DNA of 64,000 bases from Mycobacterium haemophilum DSM 44634 (GTDB taxonomy: Bacteria > Actinomycetota > Actinomycetes > Mycobacteriales > Mycobacteriaceae): the NCBI RefSeq assembly GCF_000340435.2, contig NZ_CP011883.2, positions 1,968,687-2,032,686 on the forward strand, in the 5' to 3' direction. Each line of letters begins with the position of its first letter. The stretch's first letter is position 1. Below are positions 7,321-15,382 of this stretch, in pieces. The notes below the pieces were generated by a model. That model saw only the letters and a list, made by a program, of their open reading frames with translations, had not been told where the DNA came from and did no database searches. A program made the translations under genes and the position numbers.

Positions 7321-7917
7321 TTACCGCGTCGTACAGACGAACTTGTTGCCGTTGAAATCAAGCCTGACCTCGCCTTGATGCTCCCAATATTCCACGCCTT
7401 GGCGCCCGTACCGGGCGCCGCTGCCGGACGGTTGGACGAACAGGATCTCCTGGTCGCCGTTCCAGTTGAGTACCGCGGTCGCCGGGTCGAACTGGTTGTA
7501 GAACTGCGCGGTTAGCGGCCCGGACCCTAGGGGACAGTGGTAAGTGATCACGGCTGGTGTCACGGTGGCTGGGTCGGCGATGGCCAGCTGGACCAGCCGG
7601 GTCTGATAGGCCTCTACCACGCAGGTGCGCACATCAGCGTTTTGTGCGCAGCCGTCGCGGACCGTCCTCCAGCTGTCTTGTGCGGCCGTCAGCCCAGCTT
7701 GGTCCGCGCCAGGACGGGCCAGCGCCTGCTGATAGGCGGTCTGCAGCCGGTGCTCGAGGTCCATTAAGTGCGGGTCACCACATACCAGCTGCTGTGCATT
7801 GTTTGAGGTTTTTGTGCAATCGAGCGATATCGCGGACGAACTTGTCGCCGGATGGCTTGTTGTCGGCCCGCAAGCGCTCAAAACAAGAGCTGTCACGATG
7901 ATGGCGATCAGTCGCAT
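7321..7917 (-). CDS. lprI: Lipoprotein LprI (lysozyme-inhibitor-type)
   Basis: A 198-residue predicted lipoprotein: signal peptide with lipobox LSAC (Cys16), then a Cys-containing LprI domain (about residues 30-110) and a C-terminal MliC-like domain (about 120-198) with paired cysteines. M. tuberculosis LprI has been reported to inhibit lysozyme and to help survival in macrophages. It follows glbN at a distance of 82 bases on the same strand, as in M. tuberculosis where the two are co-transcribed. ATG 7917 gives a normal lipoprotein signal sequence. Confidence 0.93.
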   Translation of the reverse strand: MRLIAIIVTALVLSACGPTTSHPATSSSAISLDCTKTSNNAQQLVCGDPHLMDLEHRLQTAYQQALARPGADQAGLTAAQDSWRTVRDGCAQNADVRTCVVEAYQTRLVQLAIADPATVTPAVITYHCPLGSGPLTAQFYNQFDPATAVLNWNGDQEILFVQPSGSGARYGRQGVEYWEHQGEVRLDFNGNKFVCTTR

Positions 7918-7999
7918 ACGAACTGACTACCCGGCTGCCGGTTGCCCGCCGATGCGACACGCGCACCGGCGCGGAACTTCTTTTTATGGTCGAGCCTGG

Positions 8000-8410
8000 T
8001 CAGACCTGTGCTGTGGTGGTTTCGCCCGACACCACGTCGGGGGCCAGTCCAGCGATGACCCCGAGTATTTCCGTCACAGTCTCAGCGAGGATTCCGGCGG
8101 TCGTGAGCGCGTCGCTCAAGTGTCCTGCCACGAGGGTGAAGTGGTGCATAGTGATTCCTCGCCCCTGATGCACCTGTTTCATCGACGCACCGGTGTAGGG
8201 GGCCGGCCCGCCGAGAGCGGCCGCGATGAATTCAGCCTGTTTGCCCTTAAGACGGCTCATATTCGTTCCGGCGAAGAAACTGGACAGTTGATCATCAGCG
8301 AGAACGCGGGCATAGAAGTCCTCGACAACCACTTCGATCGCCTCGTACCCGCCGATCCTGTCGTAGATGCTGGCGGGCTCGCGCCTGCCGAATCGTGACA
8401 ATATTCTCAT
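8000..8410 (-). CDS. glbN: Truncated hemoglobin N (group I)
   Basis: Haem protein that oxidises nitric oxide to nitrate using bound oxygen. From ATG 8410 it is 136 residues, the same length as M. tuberculosis trHbN. Tyr33 (B10), Gln58 (E11) and the proximal haem ligand His81 (F8) are at exactly the positions known for that protein, and a short polar pre-A segment (RILSRFGRREP) is also kept. An upstream in-frame ATG at 8455 would add 15 unrelated residues and was not used. The gene is first in a pair with lprI and divergent from the reductase gene at 8,632. Confidence 0.96.
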   Translation of the reverse strand: MRILSRFGRREPASIYDRIGGYEAIEVVVEDFYARVLADDQLSSFFAGTNMSRLKGKQAEFIAAALGGPAPYTGASMKQVHQGRGITMHHFTLVAGHLSDALTTAGILAETVTEILGVIAGLAPDVVSGETTTAQV

Positions 8411-8466
8411 GGGGACAGCCGAGCACTGCGCTGTTGCGAGTCCGTTAGTATCCAATCACGTTCGTA

Positions 8467-8483
8467 TTACCTTGTGTAACAAG
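8467..8483. promoter_or_regulatory. Overlapping inverted repeats in the glbN / reductase divergent region
   Basis: Within the 221-base divergent region, CTTGT-GTA-ACAAG (8471-8483) is a perfect 5-3-5 palindrome overlapping a second pair TTAC-N5-GTAA (8467-8479). It may be an operator for one of the two genes. No other clear structure is seen in this region except AGGAG at 8620-8624, the ribosome-binding site of the next gene. Confidence 0.3.
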
Positions 8484-8631
8484 CCGCTTGCCCGTTCTCA
8501 GCCGCACATTCCGTCGTCGGCCCGGCGCTTGGGCTGGGGCAACATGACGGCAATCTCCATCGATTCATGCAGTGATGTCCTAGGTTGGGCTTGATGACCC
8601 GTCTCACGAACATCACCAGGAGCGACGATCG

Positions 8632-9657
8632 ATGAATCTTGGCGACCTGACGAACCTCGTCGAAAAGCCATTCGCGGCGATGTCCAATATCGTCAACACC
8701 CCTAACTCCGCTGGGCGATACCGGCCGTTCTATCTGCGGAACCTGCTCGATGCGGTGCAGGGTCGCAAACTCAGCGACGTGGTCGGGGGCAAGACGATCC
8801 TCATCACCGGAGGCTCGTCGGGTATTGGCGCGGCGGCGGCGGCAAAAATCGCGGCAGCAGGTGGCACGGTGGTGCTGGTCGCGCGGACCCTGGAGAACCT
8901 GGAAAAGGTCGCCAACGATATTCGTGGCAATGGCGGGACCGCCCACGTATACCCGTGCGACCTGTCCGACGTGGATGCCATCGCCGCTATGGCTGATCAG
9001 GTGCTCGCCGATCTCGGCGGCGTCGACATTCTGATCAATAATGCTGGGCGCTCAATTCGGCGGTCGTTGACGCTGTCCTACGAGCGGATCCATGACTACC
9101 AGCGGACGATGCAGCTGAATTACCTGGGGGCGGTTCAGCTCATCCTCAAGTTCATCCCCGGGATGCGGGAACGCGGTTTCGGGCAGATCGTCAACGTTTC
9201 GTCAGTTGGCGTGCAGACTCGTGCGCCGCGCTTTGGCGCCTACATCGCCAGCAAGGCCGCGCTGGACAGCCTGTGTGACGCGCTACAAGCCGAGACAGTA
9301 ACGGACAACGTTCGATTCACGACCGTGCACATGGCGCTGGTGCGGACGCCGATGATCAGCCCGACCACCCTGTATGACAAGTTCCCGACGCTGACACCAG
9401 AGCAAGCGGCCAACGTGATTGCCGACGCGATCCTGCACCGGCCTCGGCGGGTCAGCTCGCCGTTCGGCCAGTTCGCTGCTGTCGCCGACGCGGTTAACCC
9501 TGCGGTGATGGACCGGGTACGCAACCGCGCGTTCGGTATGTTCACGGATTCCGCCGCAGCCAAGGGCGGCGAATCCGCTGCTAGCACAGCGAAGTTCGAG
9601 GAGCTCGATAAACGAAGCGAAACATTCGTCCAAGCGACCCGCGGGATACATTGGTGA
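8632..9657 (+). CDS. SDR fatty acyl-CoA reductase-like protein
   Basis: A 341-residue short-chain dehydrogenase/reductase with an N-terminal extension of about 55 residues and a C-terminal tail. NADP-binding TGGSSGIG (about residues 59-66), NNAG, the active-site Ser in VSSVG and the catalytic YIASK are all visible. The M. tuberculosis homologue Rv1543 is annotated as a fatty-acyl-CoA reductase, by similarity to reductases that turn acyl-CoA or aldehydes into alcohols; this is inference from family membership. AGGAG lies 8 bases upstream of ATG 8632. It is followed 4 bases later by a second SDR gene, probably in one operon. Confidence 0.9.
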   Translation: MNLGDLTNLVEKPFAAMSNIVNTPNSAGRYRPFYLRNLLDAVQGRKLSDVVGGKTILITGGSSGIGAAAAAKIAAAGGTVVLVARTLENLEKVANDIRGNGGTAHVYPCDLSDVDAIAAMADQVLADLGGVDILINNAGRSIRRSLTLSYERIHDYQRTMQLNYLGAVQLILKFIPGMRERGFGQIVNVSSVGVQTRAPRFGAYIASKAALDSLCDALQAETVTDNVRFTTVHMALVRTPMISPTTLYDKFPTLTPEQAANVIADAILHRPRRVSSPFGQFAAVADAVNPAVMDRVRNRAFGMFTDSAAAKGGESAASTAKFEELDKRSETFVQATRGIHW

Positions 9658-9661
9658 CATC

Positions 9662-10465
9662 ATGAGCCTTCCGGAGCCGAACAATGAGACAACCGTCGTC
9701 ATCACCGGTGCCTCCTCAGGCATCGGAGCCGAACTGGCTCGCGGCTTGGCACGCCGCGGGTTTCCACTGCTGTTGGTCGCGCGGCGCCGCGACCGCCTCG
9801 ACGAGCTTGCCAACGAAGTAGGCCAGAAATACTCGGTCGCAGTCGAGGTCATGCCTGTCGACCTCGGCGACCCCGCGGCCCGTGCGAAGTTGGCGGACCG
9901 GCTCCGCCACGAACCGATCGGCGGTTTGTGCAATAGCGCCGGCTTTGGCACCAGCGGGGTGTTTTACACGTTGCCACTCGAACGTGAGAGCGAAGAGGTG
10001 ACTCTCAACTCACTCGTGTTGATGGAACTGACGCATGCGGTGTTGCCAGGCATGGTCGAGCGTGGTGCCGGCGCGGTCATGAACATCGCGTCGATTGCCG
10101 GGTTCCAGCCGATTCCCTACATGGCCGTTTATGCGGCCACCAAGGCCTTTGTCCAGACATTCTCGGAGGCGATTCACGAGGAGTTGCACGGCACGGGAGT
10201 GTCGGTCACGGTCTTGTGTCCGGGACCGGTTCCGACCGAGTGGGCCGAGATCGCCAATGCCGAACGGTTCAGCATTCCCATCGCGCAGGTCTCACCGTAC
10301 GACGTTGCAGAAGCCGCGATCGGCGGGATGCTGGCTGGCAAGCGCAGCGTGGTGCCCGGCGTGGTGCCCAAGGTCGTCAGCACTAGCGGCAGATATATAC
10401 CGCGCAGCCTGTTGTTGCCCGCGATCCGGATCGGTAACCGATTGCGCGGCGGGCAGGGCCGCTAA
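9662..10465 (+). CDS. SDR-family ketoacyl reductase-like oxidoreductase
   Basis: A 267-residue classical SDR with cofactor motif TGASSGIG (15-22), the catalytic Tyr-x-x-x-Lys in YAATK, an upstream Ser in IASIAG, and CPGPVPTEW after the active site. The usual NNAG reads CNSAG here. It corresponds to Rv1544, annotated as a ketoacyl reductase; the real substrate is not known. The start is four bases after the preceding SDR stop, so the two are very likely co-transcribed. Confidence 0.9.
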   Translation: MSLPEPNNETTVVITGASSGIGAELARGLARRGFPLLLVARRRDRLDELANEVGQKYSVAVEVMPVDLGDPAARAKLADRLRHEPIGGLCNSAGFGTSGVFYTLPLERESEEVTLNSLVLMELTHAVLPGMVERGAGAVMNIASIAGFQPIPYMAVYAATKAFVQTFSEAIHEELHGTGVSVTVLCPGPVPTEWAEIANAERFSIPIAQVSPYDVAEAAIGGMLAGKRSVVPGVVPKVVSTSGRYIPRSLLLPAIRIGNRLRGGQGR

Positions 10466-10510
10466 CCCAGCCGCTGCGGCCGGCATCGTCGCCGCGGCTA
10501 CGCTCTGGCG

Positions 10511-10942
10511 ATGGCTGCTGTTGACATGACCGCCGACGTGCCGATGACTCCCCAGCACACTTGGGACCGAGTTTCGGAGCTGTCGGAGCTGGGCGATTGG
10601 CTCGTCATGCACGAGGGGTGGCGTAGCGAGCTCCCTAAGGAGCTGACCGCAGGCACCCAAATTGCGGGTGTGGCGCGTGCCAAGGGGATGCGCAACCGGG
10701 TGACCTGGACGATCACCACATGGGACCCGCCCAATGAGCTGGCACTCTCAGGAGCTGGGAAGGGCGGCACCAAGTACGGCGTCACGCTCACGGTGCGGCC
10801 CAAAAACGGCGGATCGGCGCTTGGCCTGCGCCTCTTGCTCGCTGGTCCCGCGCTGTTCGGTCCGCTGGGTTCCGCGGCGGCACGCGCGATCAAAGGGGAC
10901 GTGGAGAAGTCGCTCAAGCAGTTCGTGAAGCTGTACGCCTGA
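10511..10942 (+). CDS. SRPBCC-fold protein of the Rv0910/Rv1546 family
   Basis: A 143-residue protein resembling M. tuberculosis Rv1546. The sequence fits a START/polyketide-cyclase-like (SRPBCC) fold: N-terminal strand, helix around HTWDRVSELSELGDW, then beta strands and a long C-terminal helix ending KGDVEKSLKQFVKLYA. Some databases place this family with the Rv0910 toxin, whose antitoxin is Rv0909, but no antitoxin-sized gene is adjacent here, so a toxin role is not supported by context. The small gene annotated as Rv1545 in M. tuberculosis is not evident in the 45-base gap upstream. Confidence 0.88.
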   Translation: MAAVDMTADVPMTPQHTWDRVSELSELGDWLVMHEGWRSELPKELTAGTQIAGVARAKGMRNRVTWTITTWDPPNELALSGAGKGGTKYGVTLTVRPKNGGSALGLRLLLAGPALFGPLGSAAARAIKGDVEKSLKQFVKLYA

Positions 10943-11009
10943 CGAGGATCGAACACACGCGGCGACACGCCGAAGCACCGTCAGCCCTGGCCCCTAGACT
11001 GGCGTCGCT

Positions 11010-14000
11010 ATGAATCAGTCCTCCTTCGTGCACCTGCATAACCACACCGAGTACTCGATGCTGGACGGTGCCGCGAAGATCACGCCCATGCTCGCCGAGG
11101 TGGAGCGGCTGCAGATGCCCGCGGTCGGCATGACCGATCACGGAAACATGTTCGGTGCCAGCGAGTTTTACAATACGGCCAGCAAAGCCGGGATCAAGCC
11201 GATCATCGGTGTGGAGGCTTACATCGCGCCTGGATCGCGCTTCGACACCCGGCGCATCACCTGGGGTGATCCCAGCCAGAAGGCCGACGATGTCTCGGCG
11301 GGCGGCGCCTACACGCACTTGACGATGGTGGCCGAGAATGCGGCCGGCCTGCGCAACCTGTTCAAGTTGTCCTCGCTGGCCTCCTTCGAGGGGCAGCTGA
11401 GCAAGTGGTCGCGAATGGATGCCGAGCTCATCGCCGAACATGCCGAGGGCATCATCATCACCACCGGCTGCCCCTCCGGTGAGGTGCAGACCCGGCTTCG
11501 CCTCGGCCACGACCGGGAGGCGCTGGAGGCGGCCGCCAAATGGCGCGAGATCGTTGGCCCCGATAATTACTTCCTCGAGCTGATGGACCACGGCCTGTCT
11601 ATCGAACAACGCGTCCGCGAAGGACTGCTCGATATCGGCCGCAAGCTCAACATTCCGCCGCTGGCCACCAACGACTGCCACTACGTCACCCGCGACGCCG
11701 CGCACAACCACGAGGCGTTGTTGTGTGTGCAGACCGGCAAGACCTTGTCGGATCCGAACCGGTTCAAGTTCGACGGCGACGGCTACTACCTCAAGTCGGC
11801 CGCCGAGATGCGCCAGCTGTGGGACGACCAAGTTCCCGGGGCGTGCGACTCCACGCTGCTGATCGCCGAGCGGGTGCAGTCCTACGCCGAGGTGTGGGAA
11901 CCACGCAACCGGATGCCCGTCTTTCCCGTCCCCGAGGGGCACGACCAGGCGTCCTGGCTGCGTCACGAGGTGGACGCCGGCCTGGGTCGCCGATTCCCCG
12001 GCGGCCCACCCTACGGATACGTCGAGCGGGCGGCCTACGAGATCGACGTCATTTGCGACAAGGGTTTCCCGGCCTACTTCCTGATCGTCGCCGACCTGAT
12101 TAATTACGCCCGGTCTGTCGGGATCCGCGTGGGCCCGGGCCGCGGCTCGGCCGCCGGGTCACTTGCCGCCTACGCCCTGGGCATCACCGACATCGACCCG
12201 ATACCGCACGGTCTGCTGTTCGAGCGGTTCCTCAACCCCGAACGCACCTCGATGCCTGACATCGATATCGACTTCGACGACCGTCGGCGCGGCGAGATGG
12301 TGCGCTACGCCGCCGACAAGTGGGGGCATGACCGGGTCGCCCAGGTTATCACCTTCGGCACCATTAAAACCAAAGCGGCGCTGAAGGATTCGGCGCGGAT
12401 CCACTACGGGCAGCCCGGGTTTGCGATGGCCGACCGGATCACCAAGGCGTTACCGCCGCCGATCATGGCCAAAGACATCCCGTTGTCGGGGATCACCGAC
12501 CCAGCCCACGAACGGTTCAAGGAGGCGGCCGAGGTCCGCAGCCTGATCGAAACCGATCCGGACGTACGCACCATCTACCAGACCGCGCGTGGGTTGGAAG
12601 GTCTGATCCGCAACGCTGGCGTGCACGCGTGCGCGGTCATCATGAGCAGCGAGCCGCTGACCGAGGCCATCCCGCTGTGGAAGCGACCACAGGATGGGGC
12701 CATTATCACCGGCTGGGATTATCCGTCGTGTGAGGCCATCGGCCTGTTGAAGATGGATTTCCTGGGTTTGCGCAACCTGACGATCATTGGCGACGCGATC
12801 GAAAACATCAAGGCCAACAGGGGAATTGACCTCGACCTGGAATCCGTGCCACTAGACGATCAGGCCACCTACGAGCTGCTGGGCCGCGGTGACACCCTGG
12901 GCGTGTTCCAGCTCGACGGTGGGCCCATGCGCGACTTGCTGCGCCGCATGCAACCGACCGGATTCGAGGACATCGTCGCGGTACTGGCGTTGTATCGGCC
13001 CGGCCCGATGGGCATGAACGCCCACAACGACTACGCCGACCGCAAGAACAATCGGCAAGCGATCAAGCCTATTCACCCCGAACTCGAGGAACCGCTGCGC
13101 GAGATCCTCGCTGAGACCTACGGCCTCATTGTCTACCAAGAGCAGATCATGCGCATCGCGCAGAAGGTGGCCAGCTACTCGCTGGCCCGAGCAGACATTC
13201 TGCGTAAGGCGATGGGAAAAAAGAAGCGCGAGGTGCTGGAGAAGGAGTTCGAGGGCTTCTCGGAAGGCATGCAGGCCAACGGGTTTTCGGCCGGCTCCAT
13301 CAAGGCGCTGTGGGACACCATCCTGCCGTTCGCCGACTACGCATTCAACAAGTCACACGCCGCCGGCTACGGCCTGGTCTCCTATTGGACCGCCTACCTC
13401 AAGGCCAACTTTGCCGGTGAATACATGGCGGGCCTGTTGACCTCGGTCGGCGACGACAAAGACAAGGCGGCTGTCTATCTGGCCGACTGCCGCAAGCTTG
13501 GCATCACGGTGCTGCCGCCGGACGTCAACGAGTCCGGCCTGAACTTCGCGTCGGTGGGCGTTGACATCCGCTACGGGTTGGGTGCGGTGCGCAATGTCGG
13601 TGCCAACGTGGTGGGTTCGTTGATTAAGACCCGCAGTGACAAGGGCAAGTTCGTCGACTTCTCGGACTATCTGAACAAGATCGACATTTCGGCCTGCAAC
13701 AAGAAGGTCACTGAATCGCTGATCAAGGCGGGCGCCTTCGATTCGTTGGGGCATTCGCGCAAAGGTCTGTTCCTGGTCCACACCGACGCCGTGGATTCGG
13801 TGCTGGGCACCAAGAAAGCGGAAGCGATCGGGCAGTTCGATTTGTTCGGTGGGACCGATGCCGGCACTGACGCGGTTTTTACCATCAAGGTGCCCGACGA
13901 CGAGTGGGAGGACAAACACAAGTTAGCCCTGGAACGGGAGATGCTGGGTTTGTACGTGTCCGGGCATCCGCTCAACGGGGTGGCGCACCTGTTGGCTGCC

Positions 14001-14543
14001 CAGGTGGACACCGCCATTCCGACGATCCTCGACGGTGATGTCTCCAATGACACTCAGGTGCGGGTGGGTGGCATTCTGGCCGCGGTGAACCGGCGTGTCA
14101 ACAAAAACGGAATGCCTTGGGCGTCAGCGCAATTAGAAGATCTAACCGGCGGTATCGAGGTGATGTTTTTCCCGCACACCTACTCCAGCTACGGCGCCGA
14201 CATTATCGATGATGCCGTTGTGCTGGTTAACGCCAAGGTAGCGGTCCGTGATGACCGGATTGCACTGATCGCCAATGAACTTGTTGTGCCTGACTTTTCC
14301 AACGCGCAAGCGGACCGGCCGTTGGCGGTTAGCTTGCCGACGCGGCAGTGCACCTTCGACAAGGTAAGTGCCCTCAAGCAGGTGCTTGCGCGCCACCCCG
14401 GAACATCGCAGGTGCATCTGCGGCTTATCAGCGGAGACCGTATCACCACGCTCGAGCTGGACCAGTCGCTACGGGTGACACCGTCGCCGGCGCTAATGGG
14501 AGACCTCAAGGCGCTACTCGGTCCCGGGTGCTTGGGCGGTTAG
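11010..14543 (+). CDS. dnaE1: DNA polymerase III alpha subunit (replicative DnaE1)
   Basis: The essential replicative polymerase, 1,177 residues. The N-terminal PHP domain starts at HLHNHTEYSMLDG and keeps its metal-binding histidines; in mycobacteria this domain is the replicative proofreading exonuclease. The polymerase active site has MPDIDIDFDD (Asp417, Asp419, Asp421). The tandem HhH region and the OB-fold (VGGILAAVNRRVNKNG) lie in the C-terminal third, and a beta-clamp-binding motif fitting QFDLFG is at about residues 943-948. M. tuberculosis DnaE1 is slightly longer (1,184 residues), mainly in the loop after QFDLFG. TAGACT at 10995-11000 is a good -10 box 9 bases before ATG 11010, so the leader would be at most a few bases. 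Confidence 0.97.
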   Translation: MNQSSFVHLHNHTEYSMLDGAAKITPMLAEVERLQMPAVGMTDHGNMFGASEFYNTASKAGIKPIIGVEAYIAPGSRFDTRRITWGDPSQKADDVSAGGAYTHLTMVAENAAGLRNLFKLSSLASFEGQLSKWSRMDAELIAEHAEGIIITTGCPSGEVQTRLRLGHDREALEAAAKWREIVGPDNYFLELMDHGLSIEQRVREGLLDIGRKLNIPPLATNDCHYVTRDAAHNHEALLCVQTGKTLSDPNRFKFDGDGYYLKSAAEMRQLWDDQVPGACDSTLLIAERVQSYAEVWEPRNRMPVFPVPEGHDQASWLRHEVDAGLGRRFPGGPPYGYVERAAYEIDVICDKGFPAYFLIVADLINYARSVGIRVGPGRGSAAGSLAAYALGITDIDPIPHGLLFERFLNPERTSMPDIDIDFDDRRRGEMVRYAADKWGHDRVAQVITFGTIKTKAALKDSARIHYGQPGFAMADRITKALPPPIMAKDIPLSGITDPAHERFKEAAEVRSLIETDPDVRTIYQTARGLEGLIRNAGVHACAVIMSSEPLTEAIPLWKRPQDGAIITGWDYPSCEAIGLLKMDFLGLRNLTIIGDAIENIKANRGIDLDLESVPLDDQATYELLGRGDTLGVFQLDGGPMRDLLRRMQPTGFEDIVAVLALYRPGPMGMNAHNDYADRKNNRQAIKPIHPELEEPLREILAETYGLIVYQEQIMRIAQKVASYSLARADILRKAMGKKKREVLEKEFEGFSEGMQANGFSAGSIKALWDTILPFADYAFNKSHAAGYGLVSYWTAYLKANFAGEYMAGLLTSVGDDKDKAAVYLADCRKLGITVLPPDVNESGLNFASVGVDIRYGLGAVRNVGANVVGSLIKTRSDKGKFVDFSDYLNKIDISACNKKVTESLIKAGAFDSLGHSRKGLFLVHTDAVDSVLGTKKAEAIGQFDLFGGTDAGTDAVFTIKVPDDEWEDKHKLALEREMLGLYVSGHPLNGVAHLLAAQVDTAIPTILDGDVSNDTQVRVGGILAAVNRRVNKNGMPWASAQLEDLTGGIEVMFFPHTYSSYGADIIDDAVVLVNAKVAVRDDRIALIANELVVPDFSNAQADRPLAVSLPTRQCTFDKVSALKQVLARHPGTSQVHLRLISGDRITTLELDQSLRVTPSPALMGDLKALLGPGCLGG

Positions 14544-14593
14544 CAAACCGCTGGCCACTGGGTCTCGCGCGGGGGCGTATTGCGTCAGTAACA

Positions 14594-14616
14594 CCGTCTT
14601 CGCGAAGCGGGGACGG
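14594..14616 (+). terminator. Candidate terminator hairpin after dnaE1
   Basis: CCGTC (14594-14598) can pair with GACGG (14612-14616), and the loop side contains the perfect palindrome CTTCGCGAAG (14598-14607). It lies about 50 bases after the dnaE1 stop and before the convergent small membrane gene. There is no T-run, so the call is weak. Confidence 0.3.
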
Positions 14617-14622
14617 GTTGCT

Positions 14623-14832
14623 CTAGTGCCTGGAGGGCTTGGAGAGCGCCTTGAGGACCAAACCGACCACGACGGCAACGCTGGCGCCGCCAAGCACCGC
14701 CGGTGCCGCACTGGCAGTCGACACCCCGACCAGCAGCAGCGTGACGAACCCGGCGACCACAGCGAACAGCTTGTGCCGCGGCCACGGCACACCCGCGACC
14801 AGCACCTCCGAGGTTTTGGCCGGGCCAGTCAC
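14623..14832 (-). CDS. Small two-segment membrane protein
   Basis: A 69-residue protein starting at GTG 14832. Two hydrophobic segments (about residues 22-44 and 46-62) are separated by a short Ala/Pro turn, with a basic C-terminus (KALSKPSRH). No family is recognised. It lies convergent to dnaE1 and divergent from the Ddn-like gene, in the place where M. tuberculosis carries the PPE21-to-mmpL6 block. The frame is open with mycobacterial codon use, but with so short a gene the call stays moderate. Confidence 0.55.
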   Translation of the reverse strand: MTGPAKTSEVLVAGVPWPRHKLFAVVAGFVTLLLVGVSTASAAPAVLGGASVAVVVGLVLKALSKPSRH

Positions 14833-14900
14833 AGGTTAAGGATACCCGGGACTCTTTTTCCGGGAACCCGAATATTTCAGGGGGTGGACGGCTGACGGCC

Positions 14901-14906
14901 TAAGGT
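14901..14906 (+). promoter_or_regulatory. -10 box of a probably leaderless transcript (Ddn-like gene)
   Basis: TAAGGT fits the mycobacterial TANNNT -10 consensus, and its last T lies 7 bases before the A of ATG 14913. This spacing puts the transcription start on the start codon. Confidence 0.45.
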
Positions 14907-14912
14907 AGTGCC

Positions 14913-15350
14913 ATGGCGCTTTCAGGAGAATATGCACCCAGCCCGGTCGACTGGGCGCGCGAGCAAGCTGAGAAGTACATGGCCTCCGGCGGAACCGAGG
15001 GCACGGACATGCAGGGAAAGCCCGTGGTGTTGCTGACCACTGTCGGCGCTAAGACCGGCAAACTCCGCAAAACCCCGCTGATGCGCGTCGAGCACAATGG
15101 CCAGTACGCGATCGTCGCCTCACTAGGAGGAGCTCCGAAACACCCGGTTTGGTACTACAACGTGGTGCAGAATCCGCGGGTCGAGCTGCAGGACGGTCTC
15201 GTCAGTCGCGATTACGACGCGCGCGAGGTATTCGGCGACGAGAAGGCCACCTGGTGGCAGCGCGCCGTCGAGGTCTGGCCGGACTACGCCAACTACCAGA
15301 CCAAGACTGAGCGCCAGATTCCGGTCTTTGTGCTGACCCCGGTGAGCTGA
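14913..15350 (+). CDS. F420H2-dependent nitroreductase/quinone reductase family protein (Ddn-like)
   Basis: A 145-residue member of the deazaflavin-dependent reductase family (FDOR-A), equivalent to Rv1558. The family core GKPVVLLTTVGAKTGKLRKTPL binds the F420 phosphate/polyglutamate part, and VASLGGAPKHPVWYYNVVQNP is the second conserved block. Relatives include Ddn (Rv3547), which activates pretomanid; these enzymes reduce quinones with F420H2. The natural substrate of this one is not known. It stands alone between the small membrane gene and ilvA, 32 bases before the latter, so co-transcription with ilvA is possible. Confidence 0.92.
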   Translation: MALSGEYAPSPVDWAREQAEKYMASGGTEGTDMQGKPVVLLTTVGAKTGKLRKTPLMRVEHNGQYAIVASLGGAPKHPVWYYNVVQNPRVELQDGLVSRDYDAREVFGDEKATWWQRAVEVWPDYANYQTKTERQIPVFVLTPVS

Positions 15351-15382
15351 TTGCTTGTCGGACGGCATGGCACCATTGACCG

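Noticed and set aside
10511..10942. Toxin-antitoxin system at the Rv1546-like gene
   Set aside because: Only the SRPBCC protein is present; no antitoxin-sized partner is adjacent, so the database family name is not enough.
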